A DNA stretch of 64,000 bases from Mycolicibacterium sp. CR10. GTDB taxonomy: Bacteria; Actinomycetota; Actinomycetes; Mycobacteriales; Mycobacteriaceae. Where the stretch lies: positions 124,001-188,000 of the forward strand of contig NZ_STGE01000074.1 of NCBI RefSeq assembly GCF_005222675.1, given 5' to 3'. The translations under genes were made by a program, and so were the position numbers. Each line of letters starts with the position of its first letter. The stretch's first letter is position 1. Positions 17,228 through 25,907 of this stretch are shown here, one piece after another. The notes beneath the pieces are model-generated. The model worked only from the letters and a program-made list of their open reading frames with translations. It did not search any database and was not told the origin of the DNA.

Positions 17228-18099
17228 ATGCCCTACGTCTCATCCGTCGGCACTAACCTGCCGTGCTGGGGTACCCCCCTGCACCGGGTGGCCGGCGGTG
17301 ACGAGGATGCCATCACGATGGCCGTGGAGGCGGGCCGTGCGGCGTTGACCGACGGCGGTGCCTACGAGCGGGCGTTCGAAGCGAAAGTCCGTTGGGAGGC
17401 CATGGCACGTGACATGGCGTGGGACTACCCGCTCGGCCTGGTCGCCCCTGCGGGGTTCGCTTTACACGTTCGTCGATATCTCCACGAATCTCCGGCAACT
17501 GACGAACACTTAGCCATGGTTGCGGTCAAGAACCACCACCACGGCGTCAACAACCCGAAGGCGCGGTTGCGCTTCGAGATCACGATGGAGCAGGCCCTGA
17601 ACGCACCGACGGTGGTGACCCCGTTCCGGCTGTACGACTGCGCACCGCAGAGCGATGGTGCCGCAGCGCTGGTGATCGCCGCGGAAGACGTCGTCGACCG
17701 ATTCACCAACCGGCCGGTGTGGATTCGCAGTGTCATGGCAGGTATGGCGCCGGCCGACGCCGACGTCGCCGAGGTGCACGACTTCCTGACCGGAATCGGC
17801 TGATGAGCTACGAGGACCTCGGCTTCGCTGAGAGGCTGGAGGGCTACAAGCTTCTGGAGGCGGAGGTGACCACCGTCGGCGGGGCGTTGCCGGTCAATCC
17901 CAGCGGCGGCTTAAAAGCCAAAGGACACCCGCCGGGGGCCACTGGTGTGGCACAGTGCGTCGAGTTGTTTCACCAGTTGCGAGGCGACGCCGTCAACCAG
18001 GTCGACGGTGCCCGAATCGCGCTGGCGCACAACAATGGCGGCCCAACAGCAGTATCGGCCGTCACGATCTTGGAAGGACCTGGGAGCAATGGCGGTTAA
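17228..18099 (+). pseudogene. decayed thiolase (SCP-x type), frameshifted and internally deleted
   Basis: Two frames make one broken thiolase. The first (17228-17805) starts MPYVSSVGTNLPCWG, jumps from AVEAGRAALTD to YERAFEAKVRWEAM, so the expected segment with the nucleophile Cys is missing, then runs to EVHDFLTGIG and stops. The second continues LMSYEDLGFAERL through GGLKAKGHPPGATG to GPTAVSAVTILEG. Adding one base near 17800 would join ATC-GAG-CTG-ATG and restore the frame. About 30 residues are also missing between VWIRSVM and AGMAPAD. An RBS-like GGAGAAA remains. It lies between the CoA-transferase and yrbEA and overlaps the latter by 11 bp, so the site may now serve only as the leader of the mce operon. 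Confidence 0.78.
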
Positions 18100-18898
18100 G
18101 GGGCCGGAGCGGTGGACGACGGGTATTGCGATGCCCAATGGTCTTTCGGGTGCGATGGCGGCTGTCGGTGGGTTCTTCTCGATGGCGTTGGATGCGGTGC
18201 GGTTCATCTTCGTGCGGCCGTTTCAGTGGCGGGAGTTCCTGGAGCAGTGCTGGTTCGTGGCGAAGGTGTCGATGGCGCCGACGTTGTTGGTGGCGATTCC
18301 GTTCACCGTGTTGGTGAGCTTCACGCTGAACATTCTTCTTCGGGAGTTGGGGGCGGCGGATCTGTCGGGTGCGGGCGCGGCGTTCGGCGCGGTCACCCAG
18401 GTCGGCCCGCTGGTGACGGTGTTGATCGTGGCCGGTGCGGGCGCTACGGCGATGTGCGCGGATCTGGGGTCGCGCACCATTCGTGAGGAGATCGACGCGA
18501 TGGAGGTGCTGGGGATCAACCCGGTGCAGCGTCTGGTCACGCCGCGGATGCTGGCGGCAGGGTTGGTGGCGCTGCTGCTCAACAGCCTGGTGGTGATCAT
18601 CGGGATCCTGGGCGGTTACTTCTTCTCGGTCTTCGTCCAGGACGTGAATCCGGGGGCGTTCGCTGCGGGCATCACGTTGTTGACCGGCGTGCCCGAGGTG
18701 ATCATCTCGTGTGTCAAGGCGGCGTTGTTCGGACTGATCGCGGGGTTGGTGGCGTGTTATCGCGGGTTGACGATCACCGGCGGAGGGGCCAAAGCCGTGG
18801 GTAACGCGGTCAACGAGACCGTGGTGTACGCGTTCATGGCGCTGTTCGTCATCAATGTGGTGGTCACGGCCATCGGCATCCGGATGACGACGGGTTAA
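18089..18898 (+). CDS. yrbEA: YrbE/MlaE-type ABC permease of Mce transporter (A)
   Basis: A 269-residue MlaE-family permease with about five hydrophobic helices. The conserved stretch GAGATAMCADLGSRTIREEIDAMEVLGI is the MlaE signature. The ATG at 18089 follows GGGAGC and lies inside the end of the thiolase remnant. It opens an eight-gene operon yrbEA-yrbEB-mceA-F with 11-bp gaps or overlaps throughout. Mce systems import lipids or sterols across the mycobacterial envelope; YrbE proteins are the inner membrane part, driven by an ATPase (MceG) encoded elsewhere. Confidence 0.95.
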   Translation: MAVKGPERWTTGIAMPNGLSGAMAAVGGFFSMALDAVRFIFVRPFQWREFLEQCWFVAKVSMAPTLLVAIPFTVLVSFTLNILLRELGAADLSGAGAAFGAVTQVGPLVTVLIVAGAGATAMCADLGSRTIREEIDAMEVLGINPVQRLVTPRMLAAGLVALLLNSLVVIIGILGGYFFSVFVQDVNPGAFAAGITLLTGVPEVIISCVKAALFGLIAGLVACYRGLTITGGGAKAVGNAVNETVVYAFMALFVINVVVTAIGIRMTTG

Positions 18899-18909
18899 GG
18901 GGCCGCGGC

Positions 18910-19767
18910 ATGGGTACGTCGACGATTATTCGGTCGCGGTTTCCGCGGCTGGTGTCCACTGCGGGTCGGCCGGTGGCGACGTTGGGCCGCATCGGTGATC
19001 ATGTCCTGTTCTACATTCGGGCGTTGGCCGGGGTGCCGCACGCGGCGGTGCATTTCCGCAAGGAGATCATCCGGTTGATCGCCGAGATCTCCATGGGTGC
19101 GGGCACCTTGGCGATGATCGGCGGCACGGTGGTGATCGTGGGGTTTTTGACCCTGGCCGCCGGTGGCACGCTGGCGATCCAGGGCTACAGCTCGTTGGGC
19201 AATATCGGCATCGAGGCATTGACGGGCTTTTTGGCGGCTTTCATCAATGTGCGGATCGCGGCGCCGGTGGTGGCCGGGATCGGGCTGGCGGCGACGTTCG
19301 GTGCCGGGGTGACCGCGCAGCTGGGGGCGATGCGCATCAACGAGGAGATCGACGCGTTGGAGTCGATGGGGATCCGGCCGGTGGAGTATCTGGTGTCGAC
19401 GCGGATCGTGGCCGGGATGGTGGCGATCACGCCGCTGTATTCGATCGCGGTGATCCTGTCGTTTCTGGCGTCCCAGTTCACCACGGTGGTGTTGTTCGGC
19501 CAGTCCGGCGGCCTGTATGACCATTACTTCGACACGTTCCTCAATCCGATCGACTTGTTGTGGTCGTTTTTGCAGGCGGTGTTGATGGCGATCGCGATTC
19601 TGTTGGTGCACACCTACTTCGGGTTCTTCGCCTCGGGCGGCCCCTCGGGTGTGGGCGCGGCGGTCGGCAACGCCGTCCGAACCTCTCTGGTGGTCGTGGT
19701 CTCGGTGACTCTGCTGGTGTCACTGGCCATTTACGGCTCCAACGGCAACTTCAACCTGTCGGGCTAG
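18910..19767 (+). CDS. yrbEB: YrbE/MlaE-type ABC permease of Mce transporter (B)
   Basis: A 285-residue second permease. After a short basic N-terminus it has hydrophobic helices and the MlaE signature GVTAQLGAMRINEEIDALESMGI. It pairs with YrbEA to form the membrane channel. The ATG at 18910 lies 11 bp after the previous stop. Confidence 0.95.
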   Translation: MGTSTIIRSRFPRLVSTAGRPVATLGRIGDHVLFYIRALAGVPHAAVHFRKEIIRLIAEISMGAGTLAMIGGTVVIVGFLTLAAGGTLAIQGYSSLGNIGIEALTGFLAAFINVRIAAPVVAGIGLAATFGAGVTAQLGAMRINEEIDALESMGIRPVEYLVSTRIVAGMVAITPLYSIAVILSFLASQFTTVVLFGQSGGLYDHYFDTFLNPIDLLWSFLQAVLMAIAILLVHTYFGFFASGGPSGVGAAVGNAVRTSLVVVVSVTLLVSLAIYGSNGNFNLSG

Positions 19768-19777
19768 GGGAGACGAG

Positions 19778-20980
19778 TTGAGAAAAACCTCCGGCGCGGT
19801 CAGGCCCCTGGCGGGCCTCGGCCTGGTCGTCGCGCTTCTCGCGATCTTCGCCCTGTCCATCGGCCTGTTCAGCGGCAGCTTCACCGAAACTGTTCCCGTC
19901 ACCGTGGTCTCGGACCGCGCCGGCCTGGTCATGGACCCCGACGCCAAGGTCAAGATGCGCGGAGTGCAGGTCGGCTCCGTCAAGTCCATCGAATATCGTC
20001 CGGACGGTAACGCTGTCCTGCAGCTGGCGATGGATCCGTCGCAGATGCACCTCATCCCGTCCAACGTCAATGTCGACATCGCGTCATCGACCGTCTTCGG
20101 CGCCAAACTCGTTCAGCTCCAGGCACCGGAGAATCCGTCGGCCGAGACATTGACGAAAGATCAGGTGCTGCAGGGCGATCACGTCACCGTCGAGATCAAC
20201 ACCGTGTTCCAGCAACTTGTCACCGTGCTGGACACGATCGACCCCGCCAAGCTCAACGAGACGCTCGGCGCACTGGCGCAGGCGTTCAGCGGCCGCGGCG
20301 AGAAGTTCGGTCAGACAGTGACCGACTTCAACGCGCTGCTGGCCAAGCTGGAGCCGAGCCTGCCGAATCTGGCGCACGACCTCGAGACAGCACCCCCGGT
20401 GCTCAGTGCCTACGCCGATGCCGCCCCGGACCTGCTGGCGACGATCGACAACACGACGACGTTGAGCAACTCAATCGTCGACGAGCAGGACAATCTCGAC
20501 CAATTCCTCCTCAGCGCAATCGGTCTGGCCGACATCGGCAACGAGGTCGTCGGTGACAACCGTCAGATGCTGACGGACGTCCTGCGTGTGCTGCTGCCCA
20601 CGACGGATCTGCTCCATCTCTACCGTAAGTCGCTGACGTGCGGTATCGGCGGCCTCATCCCGTTCGCGAAGTCCCCGCCGCAGTTCTCGGGCATCTACAC
20701 CTCGTCCGGTCTGACACTGGGCGTCGAGCGATACCGCTACCCGGGAGATATGCCCAAGGTCGCGGCCTCGAGTGGTGGCCGCGACTACTGCAAGGAACTC
20801 GGGCTTCCCGAGTTGCAGCCGGAATTCGTCCCGCCCTTCATCGTCGGTGATGTGGGATCCAACCCGGCGCGGTACGGCAACCAGGGCATCCTCCTGAATT
20901 CCGAAGGGCTCAAGAACTGGCTGTTCGGGCCGCTGGATGGACCGCCCCGCAACAGCGCACAGATCGGAATGCCGGGATGA
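19778..20980 (+). CDS. mceA: Mce family protein MceA
   Basis: A 400-residue MceA. It has one N-terminal membrane segment (about residues 9-30, LAGLGLVVALLAIFALS), an MCE domain at about 38-115 (AGLVMDPDAKVKMRGVQVGSV), and a helical coiled region after it. The start is TTG at 19778 behind GGGGAGA, a rare start codon but the only one giving the membrane anchor. The length matches typical MceA. It overlaps mceB by 4 bp. It is one of six different subunits that build the periplasm-spanning lipid conduit. Confidence 0.93.
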   Translation: MRKTSGAVRPLAGLGLVVALLAIFALSIGLFSGSFTETVPVTVVSDRAGLVMDPDAKVKMRGVQVGSVKSIEYRPDGNAVLQLAMDPSQMHLIPSNVNVDIASSTVFGAKLVQLQAPENPSAETLTKDQVLQGDHVTVEINTVFQQLVTVLDTIDPAKLNETLGALAQAFSGRGEKFGQTVTDFNALLAKLEPSLPNLAHDLETAPPVLSAYADAAPDLLATIDNTTTLSNSIVDEQDNLDQFLLSAIGLADIGNEVVGDNRQMLTDVLRVLLPTTDLLHLYRKSLTCGIGGLIPFAKSPPQFSGIYTSSGLTLGVERYRYPGDMPKVAASSGGRDYCKELGLPELQPEFVPPFIVGDVGSNPARYGNQGILLNSEGLKNWLFGPLDGPPRNSAQIGMPG

Positions 20981-22002
20981 CGCGATCCACCAGCACGCTG
21001 ATCAAGTTCTTGGCGTTCGGACTCGTCATGGTCACCCTGACGGTGTTCCTGTTCTTCGTCTTCAGTGACGCCAGAACCGGCGCGACGAATCGGTATTCGG
21101 CGGTCTTCACCGACGCCTCGCGGCTGAAGTCGGGGGACACCGTGCGGATCGCCGGCATTCGGGTCGGCACCGTGAAAGACGTCTCGTTGCAGGATGACCG
21201 GAACGTCCTGGTCTCCTTCGACGTCGACCGCAACACTGTGCTGACGACCGGCAGCAAGGCGGCCATTCGCTACCTCAATCTGGTCGGCGATCGGTTCATG
21301 GAGCTGGTCGACACTCCCGACTCGACGAAGATCCTCCCGGTCGGCTCTCAGATCCCCAGCAGCATGACCGCGCCGGCGCTGGATCTCGACCTCCTGCTCG
21401 GAGGCCTCAAACCCGTCATCCAGGGCCTGAATGCGCAAGACGTCAACGCGCTTTCCGCCTCGCTGATCCAGATACTCCAGGGCCAGGGCGGCACGATCGA
21501 ATCCCTGTTCTCGAAGACGTCGTCATTCACCAACGCCCTCGCGGACAACGGCCAGGTCATCGAGCAGTTGATCGACGACCTGCGTACGTTGCTGGGCACC
21601 CTGTCCAAAGACGGTGAGGAGTTCTCCGGAACGGTCGACCGCCTCGAGCAACTCATCACCGGGTTGTCCCAGGACCGTGATCCCATCGGCACGGCGATCG
21701 ACGCACTCGACAACGGCACGGCATCGCTGGCAGATCTGCTCGGTCGCGGGCGGGCGCCGTTGGCCGACACCATTGACCAACTGAACCGCCTTGCTCCGCT
21801 GGTCGACAACGACAAGGACCGCCTCGACGCCACCATCCAGCGCCTGCCTGAGATCTACCGCAAACTCGCGCGGGTCGGTTCCTACGGCGCCTTCTTCCCG
21901 TACTACATCTGCGGGATCACCTTCCGTGCAAGCGATCTCGAGGGCCGCACCGTGGTATTCCCCTGGATCAAGCAAGAGACAGGAAGGTGTGTGGACCAAT
22001 AA
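20977..22002 (+). CDS. mceB: Mce family protein MceB
   Basis: A 341-residue MceB: N-terminal membrane segment (IKFLAFGLVMVTLTVFLFFVF), MCE domain with SGDTVRIAGIRVGTVKDV, then repeated helices with RLEQLITGLS and DTIDQLNRLAP typical of the conduit-forming region. It is joined to mceA and mceC by overlaps (ATGA, TAATG). Confidence 0.94.
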   Translation: MTRSTSTLIKFLAFGLVMVTLTVFLFFVFSDARTGATNRYSAVFTDASRLKSGDTVRIAGIRVGTVKDVSLQDDRNVLVSFDVDRNTVLTTGSKAAIRYLNLVGDRFMELVDTPDSTKILPVGSQIPSSMTAPALDLDLLLGGLKPVIQGLNAQDVNALSASLIQILQGQGGTIESLFSKTSSFTNALADNGQVIEQLIDDLRTLLGTLSKDGEEFSGTVDRLEQLITGLSQDRDPIGTAIDALDNGTASLADLLGRGRAPLADTIDQLNRLAPLVDNDKDRLDATIQRLPEIYRKLARVGSYGAFFPYYICGITFRASDLEGRTVVFPWIKQETGRCVDQ

Positions 22003-23105
22003 TGCTGAAATATCGCGGATCTCAGCTCGCCAGGGCCGGCTTCATCGGCGTGGTCCTGATCATCCTGGTCATCGCCGTCGGGTTGCAGCCCGAACGCTTG
22101 GTGTCCTGGGCCACCGCAGTGCGCTATCAGGCCTTGTTCGCCGAGGCGGGTGGTCTCTCGGTCGGCAATGACGTGACGGTGTCGGGCATCAAGGTCGGCT
22201 CGGTATCGTCGATCGGACTCGACAACGGTGACGCGCTCGTCGGTTTCACCATCGACGGCAAATATGCGCTCGGCTCCGACACCACCGCCCACATCCGGAC
22301 CGGAACCCTGCTCGGCGAGCGGCTGTTGGCACTGGAGTCCGACGGCAGCGGCAGCCTCGATCGGCACCGCCCCATTCCGACGTCACGGACGTCGTCCCCG
22401 TACTCGCTGACCGATGCGGTCAGTGAGCTGACGACCAACACCGCAGACACCGACACCGCGTCCCTGAACCAGTCGCTGGACACACTGGCCGCGACGCTCG
22501 ATCAGATCTCGCCCCAATTGGGGCCGACGTTCGATGGCCTGTCACGACTGTCGAAATCTCTGAACAATCGCAATGAAAGCCTGACCGAGCTGCTGAAGAC
22601 CGCGGGCGACGTCACCGGGATCTTCTCCGAGCGCAGTAGGCAGGTCAACCAGCTGATCCTGAACTCCAACGATCTTCTCGCGGTCCTCGATGAGCGTCGG
22701 TACGCGATCACCAGCCTGCTGGCCAACACGTCGGCGGTGTCACGGGAGCTGACGGGCGTGGTTGCCGACAACGAGAAGGAGCTGGCCCCAGCACTGGAAA
22801 GACTCAACTCGGTGACGGCGATGCTGGAGAAGAACCGCGACGCTCTGGCCAAGATCCTGCCCGGTGCTGCGAAGTACTACCTGACGCAGGGTGAGATCGT
22901 CTCGAACGGCGCGTATTACAACGCGTTGGTTCCCAATATTCAACCCGCGCAGTTGCTCCAGCCGTTCCTCGATTACGCGTTCGGCTTCCGCCGCGGTGTC
23001 GATGCCGGTCAGCCGCCGGACAACGCCGGTCCGCGTGCGGAGCTTCCATTCCCGTACAACAGCCTTCCTCAGCCAGGAGACCTTCCCAATGATGGCAACC
23101 CGTAA
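22002..23105 (+). CDS. mceC: Mce family protein MceC
   Basis: A 367-residue MceC with the start MLKYRGSQLARAGFIGVVLIILVIAV giving the membrane segment, and an MCE domain with VGNDVTVSGIKVGSVSSI. The helical region follows and the C-terminus is Pro-rich. The ATG at 22002 overlaps the mceB stop (TAATG) and the 3' end overlaps mceD by 17 bp. Confidence 0.94.
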   Translation: MLKYRGSQLARAGFIGVVLIILVIAVGLQPERLVSWATAVRYQALFAEAGGLSVGNDVTVSGIKVGSVSSIGLDNGDALVGFTIDGKYALGSDTTAHIRTGTLLGERLLALESDGSGSLDRHRPIPTSRTSSPYSLTDAVSELTTNTADTDTASLNQSLDTLAATLDQISPQLGPTFDGLSRLSKSLNNRNESLTELLKTAGDVTGIFSERSRQVNQLILNSNDLLAVLDERRYAITSLLANTSAVSRELTGVVADNEKELAPALERLNSVTAMLEKNRDALAKILPGAAKYYLTQGEIVSNGAYYNALVPNIQPAQLLQPFLDYAFGFRRGVDAGQPPDNAGPRAELPFPYNSLPQPGDLPNDGNP

Positions 23106-24579
23106 GCGGGTGGTGGCCAGCACGGCGCTGCTGCTGGCCATCCTGCTGATCGCAGGCGCCGCCTTCCTCGTTCGTCAGGTGTTCTTCGCACCGATGACCA
23201 TCACGGCGTACTTCCCGACGGCGACCGCCATCTACCCCGGTGACGAGGTGCGGGTGGCGGGGGTCAAGGTCGGCAAGATCGACAAGATCGAACCTGAGGG
23301 CACCCAGGCGAGGATGACCCTCAAGATCGATCGCGGTGTGCCGCTTCCGGCCGATGCCAAGGCCGTGATCGTCGCGCAGAATCTTGTTGCGGCCCGCTAC
23401 GTTCAGCTCACACCGTCCTACCGGACCGGCGACGGACCCACCATGGATGACGGTGCGGTGATCGACAGCAAGCGGACCGCCGTCCCCGTGGAGTGGGACG
23501 AGGTCAAGACGCAGTTGATGCGCCTGGCAACCGATTTGGGGCCCCAGACCGGGGTTTCGGGCACGTCCATCTCCCGATTCGTCGACAGTGCCGCCAATGC
23601 CCTCGGCGGTAACGGTGAAAAGCTGCGCTCGACGCTCACACAACTGTCCGGTGCGGCGCGCATTTTCGCCGAGGGCAGCGGCAACATCGTCGACATCATC
23701 ACCAACCTGCAGATTTTCGTGTCCGCGCTTCGGGACAGCAAGCAGCAGATCGTCCTGTTCGAGAACCGCCTGGCAAGCCTGACCAGTGTCGTCAACGACA
23801 GTAGGTCCGATCTGGACGGGGCACTATCCGATCTGTCGGTTGCCATCGGCGAGGTCCAGCGCTTCGTCGCCGGCAGTCGCAACCAGACGGCCGAGCAGAT
23901 TCAGCGACTGGGCAGCCTCACTCAGATCCTGGTGGACAATCGACTGGCGTTCGAGAACGTTCTGCACATCACGCCGAACGCGATCGCCAACTTCGAGAAC
24001 ATCTACTACCCCAATGGCGGATCGGTCACCGGTGCGTTCTCGCTCGCGAACTTCTCCAACCCGGTGTCGTTCGTCTGCGGCCTGATCGGTGGCATCGCGA
24101 ACACCACCGCGCCCGAGACGGCCAAACTCTGCGCGAACTACCTCGGACCGGCGCTGCGCCTGCTCAGCTTCAACAATCTTCCGTTCCCGATCAACGCCTA
24201 TCTGAGGCCGGCCATCAGTCCGGAACGGTTGATCTACACCGATCCCAAGCTCGCACCGGGAGGTGCCGGACCGGGCGACGCCCCCGAGCCTCCTCCGACG
24301 GTGTCGGCCTATACCGGTCAGGGCGACATTCCACCGCCTCCGGGCTGGAACCAGCCTCCCGGTCCGCCGGGAATCTATGCGCCGTCGCCCGATCCTGACG
24401 CACCCGCGATTCCATCGCCGGCGTTGTTCCCGCGGGCACCGCTTCCGGGACCTCCGAACATCCTGACCAACATCCCAGCGGGGCCCCAAACCGTCGACGG
24501 ATTGCTGCTGCCGCCGACCCCGGCTCCGGCCGGCCCGCCGGCGCCACTGCTGCCTGCGGAAGGGGCGCCGCCAGCATGA
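23089..24579 (+). CDS. mceD: Mce family protein MceD
   Basis: A 496-residue MceD. Start ATG at 23089 (a second ATG follows directly) behind GGAGA, giving the membrane segment VVASTALLLAILLIAGAAF. MCE domain: YPGDEVRVAGVKVGKIDKI. The last ~110 residues are a Pro/Gly-rich low-complexity tail. It is joined to mceE by a 4-bp overlap. Confidence 0.93.
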   Translation: MMATRKRVVASTALLLAILLIAGAAFLVRQVFFAPMTITAYFPTATAIYPGDEVRVAGVKVGKIDKIEPEGTQARMTLKIDRGVPLPADAKAVIVAQNLVAARYVQLTPSYRTGDGPTMDDGAVIDSKRTAVPVEWDEVKTQLMRLATDLGPQTGVSGTSISRFVDSAANALGGNGEKLRSTLTQLSGAARIFAEGSGNIVDIITNLQIFVSALRDSKQQIVLFENRLASLTSVVNDSRSDLDGALSDLSVAIGEVQRFVAGSRNQTAEQIQRLGSLTQILVDNRLAFENVLHITPNAIANFENIYYPNGGSVTGAFSLANFSNPVSFVCGLIGGIANTTAPETAKLCANYLGPALRLLSFNNLPFPINAYLRPAISPERLIYTDPKLAPGGAGPGDAPEPPPTVSAYTGQGDIPPPPGWNQPPGPPGIYAPSPDPDAPAIPSPALFPRAPLPGPPNILTNIPAGPQTVDGLLLPPTPAPAGPPAPLLPAEGAPPA

Positions 24580-25907
24580 TGCGGAACGGTCGGATGAAGC
24601 ACGTGGTCGCCGTCGGGTCGTGCGTTGCGCTGACCATGACGGGCTGCGCCTTTCAGGGCGTGAACTCCCTGCCCCTGCCCGGCGCCGTGGGGCGTGGGCC
24701 CGACGCGGTCACCTATCACGTCGAGGTGGCGAATGTCTCGACGCTGGAGTCGAATTCGCCGGTCCTGATCAACGACGTCGTGGTCGGCAGTGTCGGGAAG
24801 ATGACGGTCAAGGATTGGCACGCCGATGTCGAGATCGCGATCAAACCGGACGTGGTGGTGCCCGCCAACGCCGTGGCGACGGTCGGACAGACCAGCCTGC
24901 TGGGATCGATGCACCTGGCGCTCAACCCGCCGCTGGGCGAGAAGCCGACCGGACGGATGCAGCCCGGTGCGGTTGTGCCGCTGAATGATTCGTCGACCTA
25001 TCCGTCGACCGAACGGACGCTGTCCTCACTGTCCACCGTCGTCAATGGCGGCGGTCTGGGTCAGATCGGTGACATCATCCACAACTTCAACATCGCGTTG
25101 TCCGGGCGCGAACCGGAAATGCGCGAACTCCTGACCCGACTCGACGACTTCGTCGGAGTCCTTGACGCGCAACGCGACAACATCATCGCGACCATTCAAG
25201 ATTTGAAGCGAGTCGCGGGGACCTTCGCCGGGCAGAACGACGTCATCGAGCGGGCGCTCAAGGACATTCCGCCGGCGCTGGACGTGCTGATCAGGGAACG
25301 GCCGAACTTCACCACTGCGCTGGAGAAGCTCGGGACATTCAGCGACACCGCCTCCGGTCTGGTCAACGACGCCGGCGACGATCTGGTGAAGAACCTGGAG
25401 AACCTGGGACCGATCCTCGGTGCGCTCGCCGACATCGGACCGGACCTCAACCTGGCGCTGCTCTGGGCCACCGCCTTCCCCTATGGCCCGACGTTCGCCG
25501 ACCGCGTCACCCGGGGTGACTACATCAACCTGTTCGCCACGTTCGACCTCACCTATCCGCGGCTGAAGAAGACGCTCTTGCTCGGGACCCGGTGGGGCGA
25601 CGAGAACGCCAAACTGATTCCGGCTCCAGGAGATCCCTACTACTTGAACTACACGTACGACCCGATGAAGATCGGTGTCGCGCCGCCACCGAGCGAAGCG
25701 ATGCCGCCTCCGCCGGCGGGCGCGGTACCTGCACCGACCGAACCGATTCTGCCGGTGGTCCCGCCCCCACCTGCCGCGCCCTGGTTGCCCCAGGCGCAGG
25801 CGATCACGCAGTCGCAGATCTTCGCCGGGCCCTACGGCGCTGAGGCGCCTGCACCACCCGCCGCGCCGCCGGCACCCGTCTCACCGACACCCGGAGGTGG
25901 TGGCTGA
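24576..25907 (+). CDS. mceE: Mce family lipoprotein MceE
   Basis: A 443-residue lipoprotein MceE: signal peptide with lipobox MTGC, lipidated Cys24, then an MCE domain (LESNSPVLINDVVVGSVGKM) and helical region. The C-terminus has a Pro/Ala-rich tail of about 75 residues. MceE subunits are the lipoproteins (LprK/N type) of Mce operons. Confidence 0.94.
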   Translation: MMRNGRMKHVVAVGSCVALTMTGCAFQGVNSLPLPGAVGRGPDAVTYHVEVANVSTLESNSPVLINDVVVGSVGKMTVKDWHADVEIAIKPDVVVPANAVATVGQTSLLGSMHLALNPPLGEKPTGRMQPGAVVPLNDSSTYPSTERTLSSLSTVVNGGGLGQIGDIIHNFNIALSGREPEMRELLTRLDDFVGVLDAQRDNIIATIQDLKRVAGTFAGQNDVIERALKDIPPALDVLIRERPNFTTALEKLGTFSDTASGLVNDAGDDLVKNLENLGPILGALADIGPDLNLALLWATAFPYGPTFADRVTRGDYINLFATFDLTYPRLKKTLLLGTRWGDENAKLIPAPGDPYYLNYTYDPMKIGVAPPPSEAMPPPPAGAVPAPTEPILPVVPPPPAAPWLPQAQAITQSQIFAGPYGAEAPAPPAAPPAPVSPTPGGGG

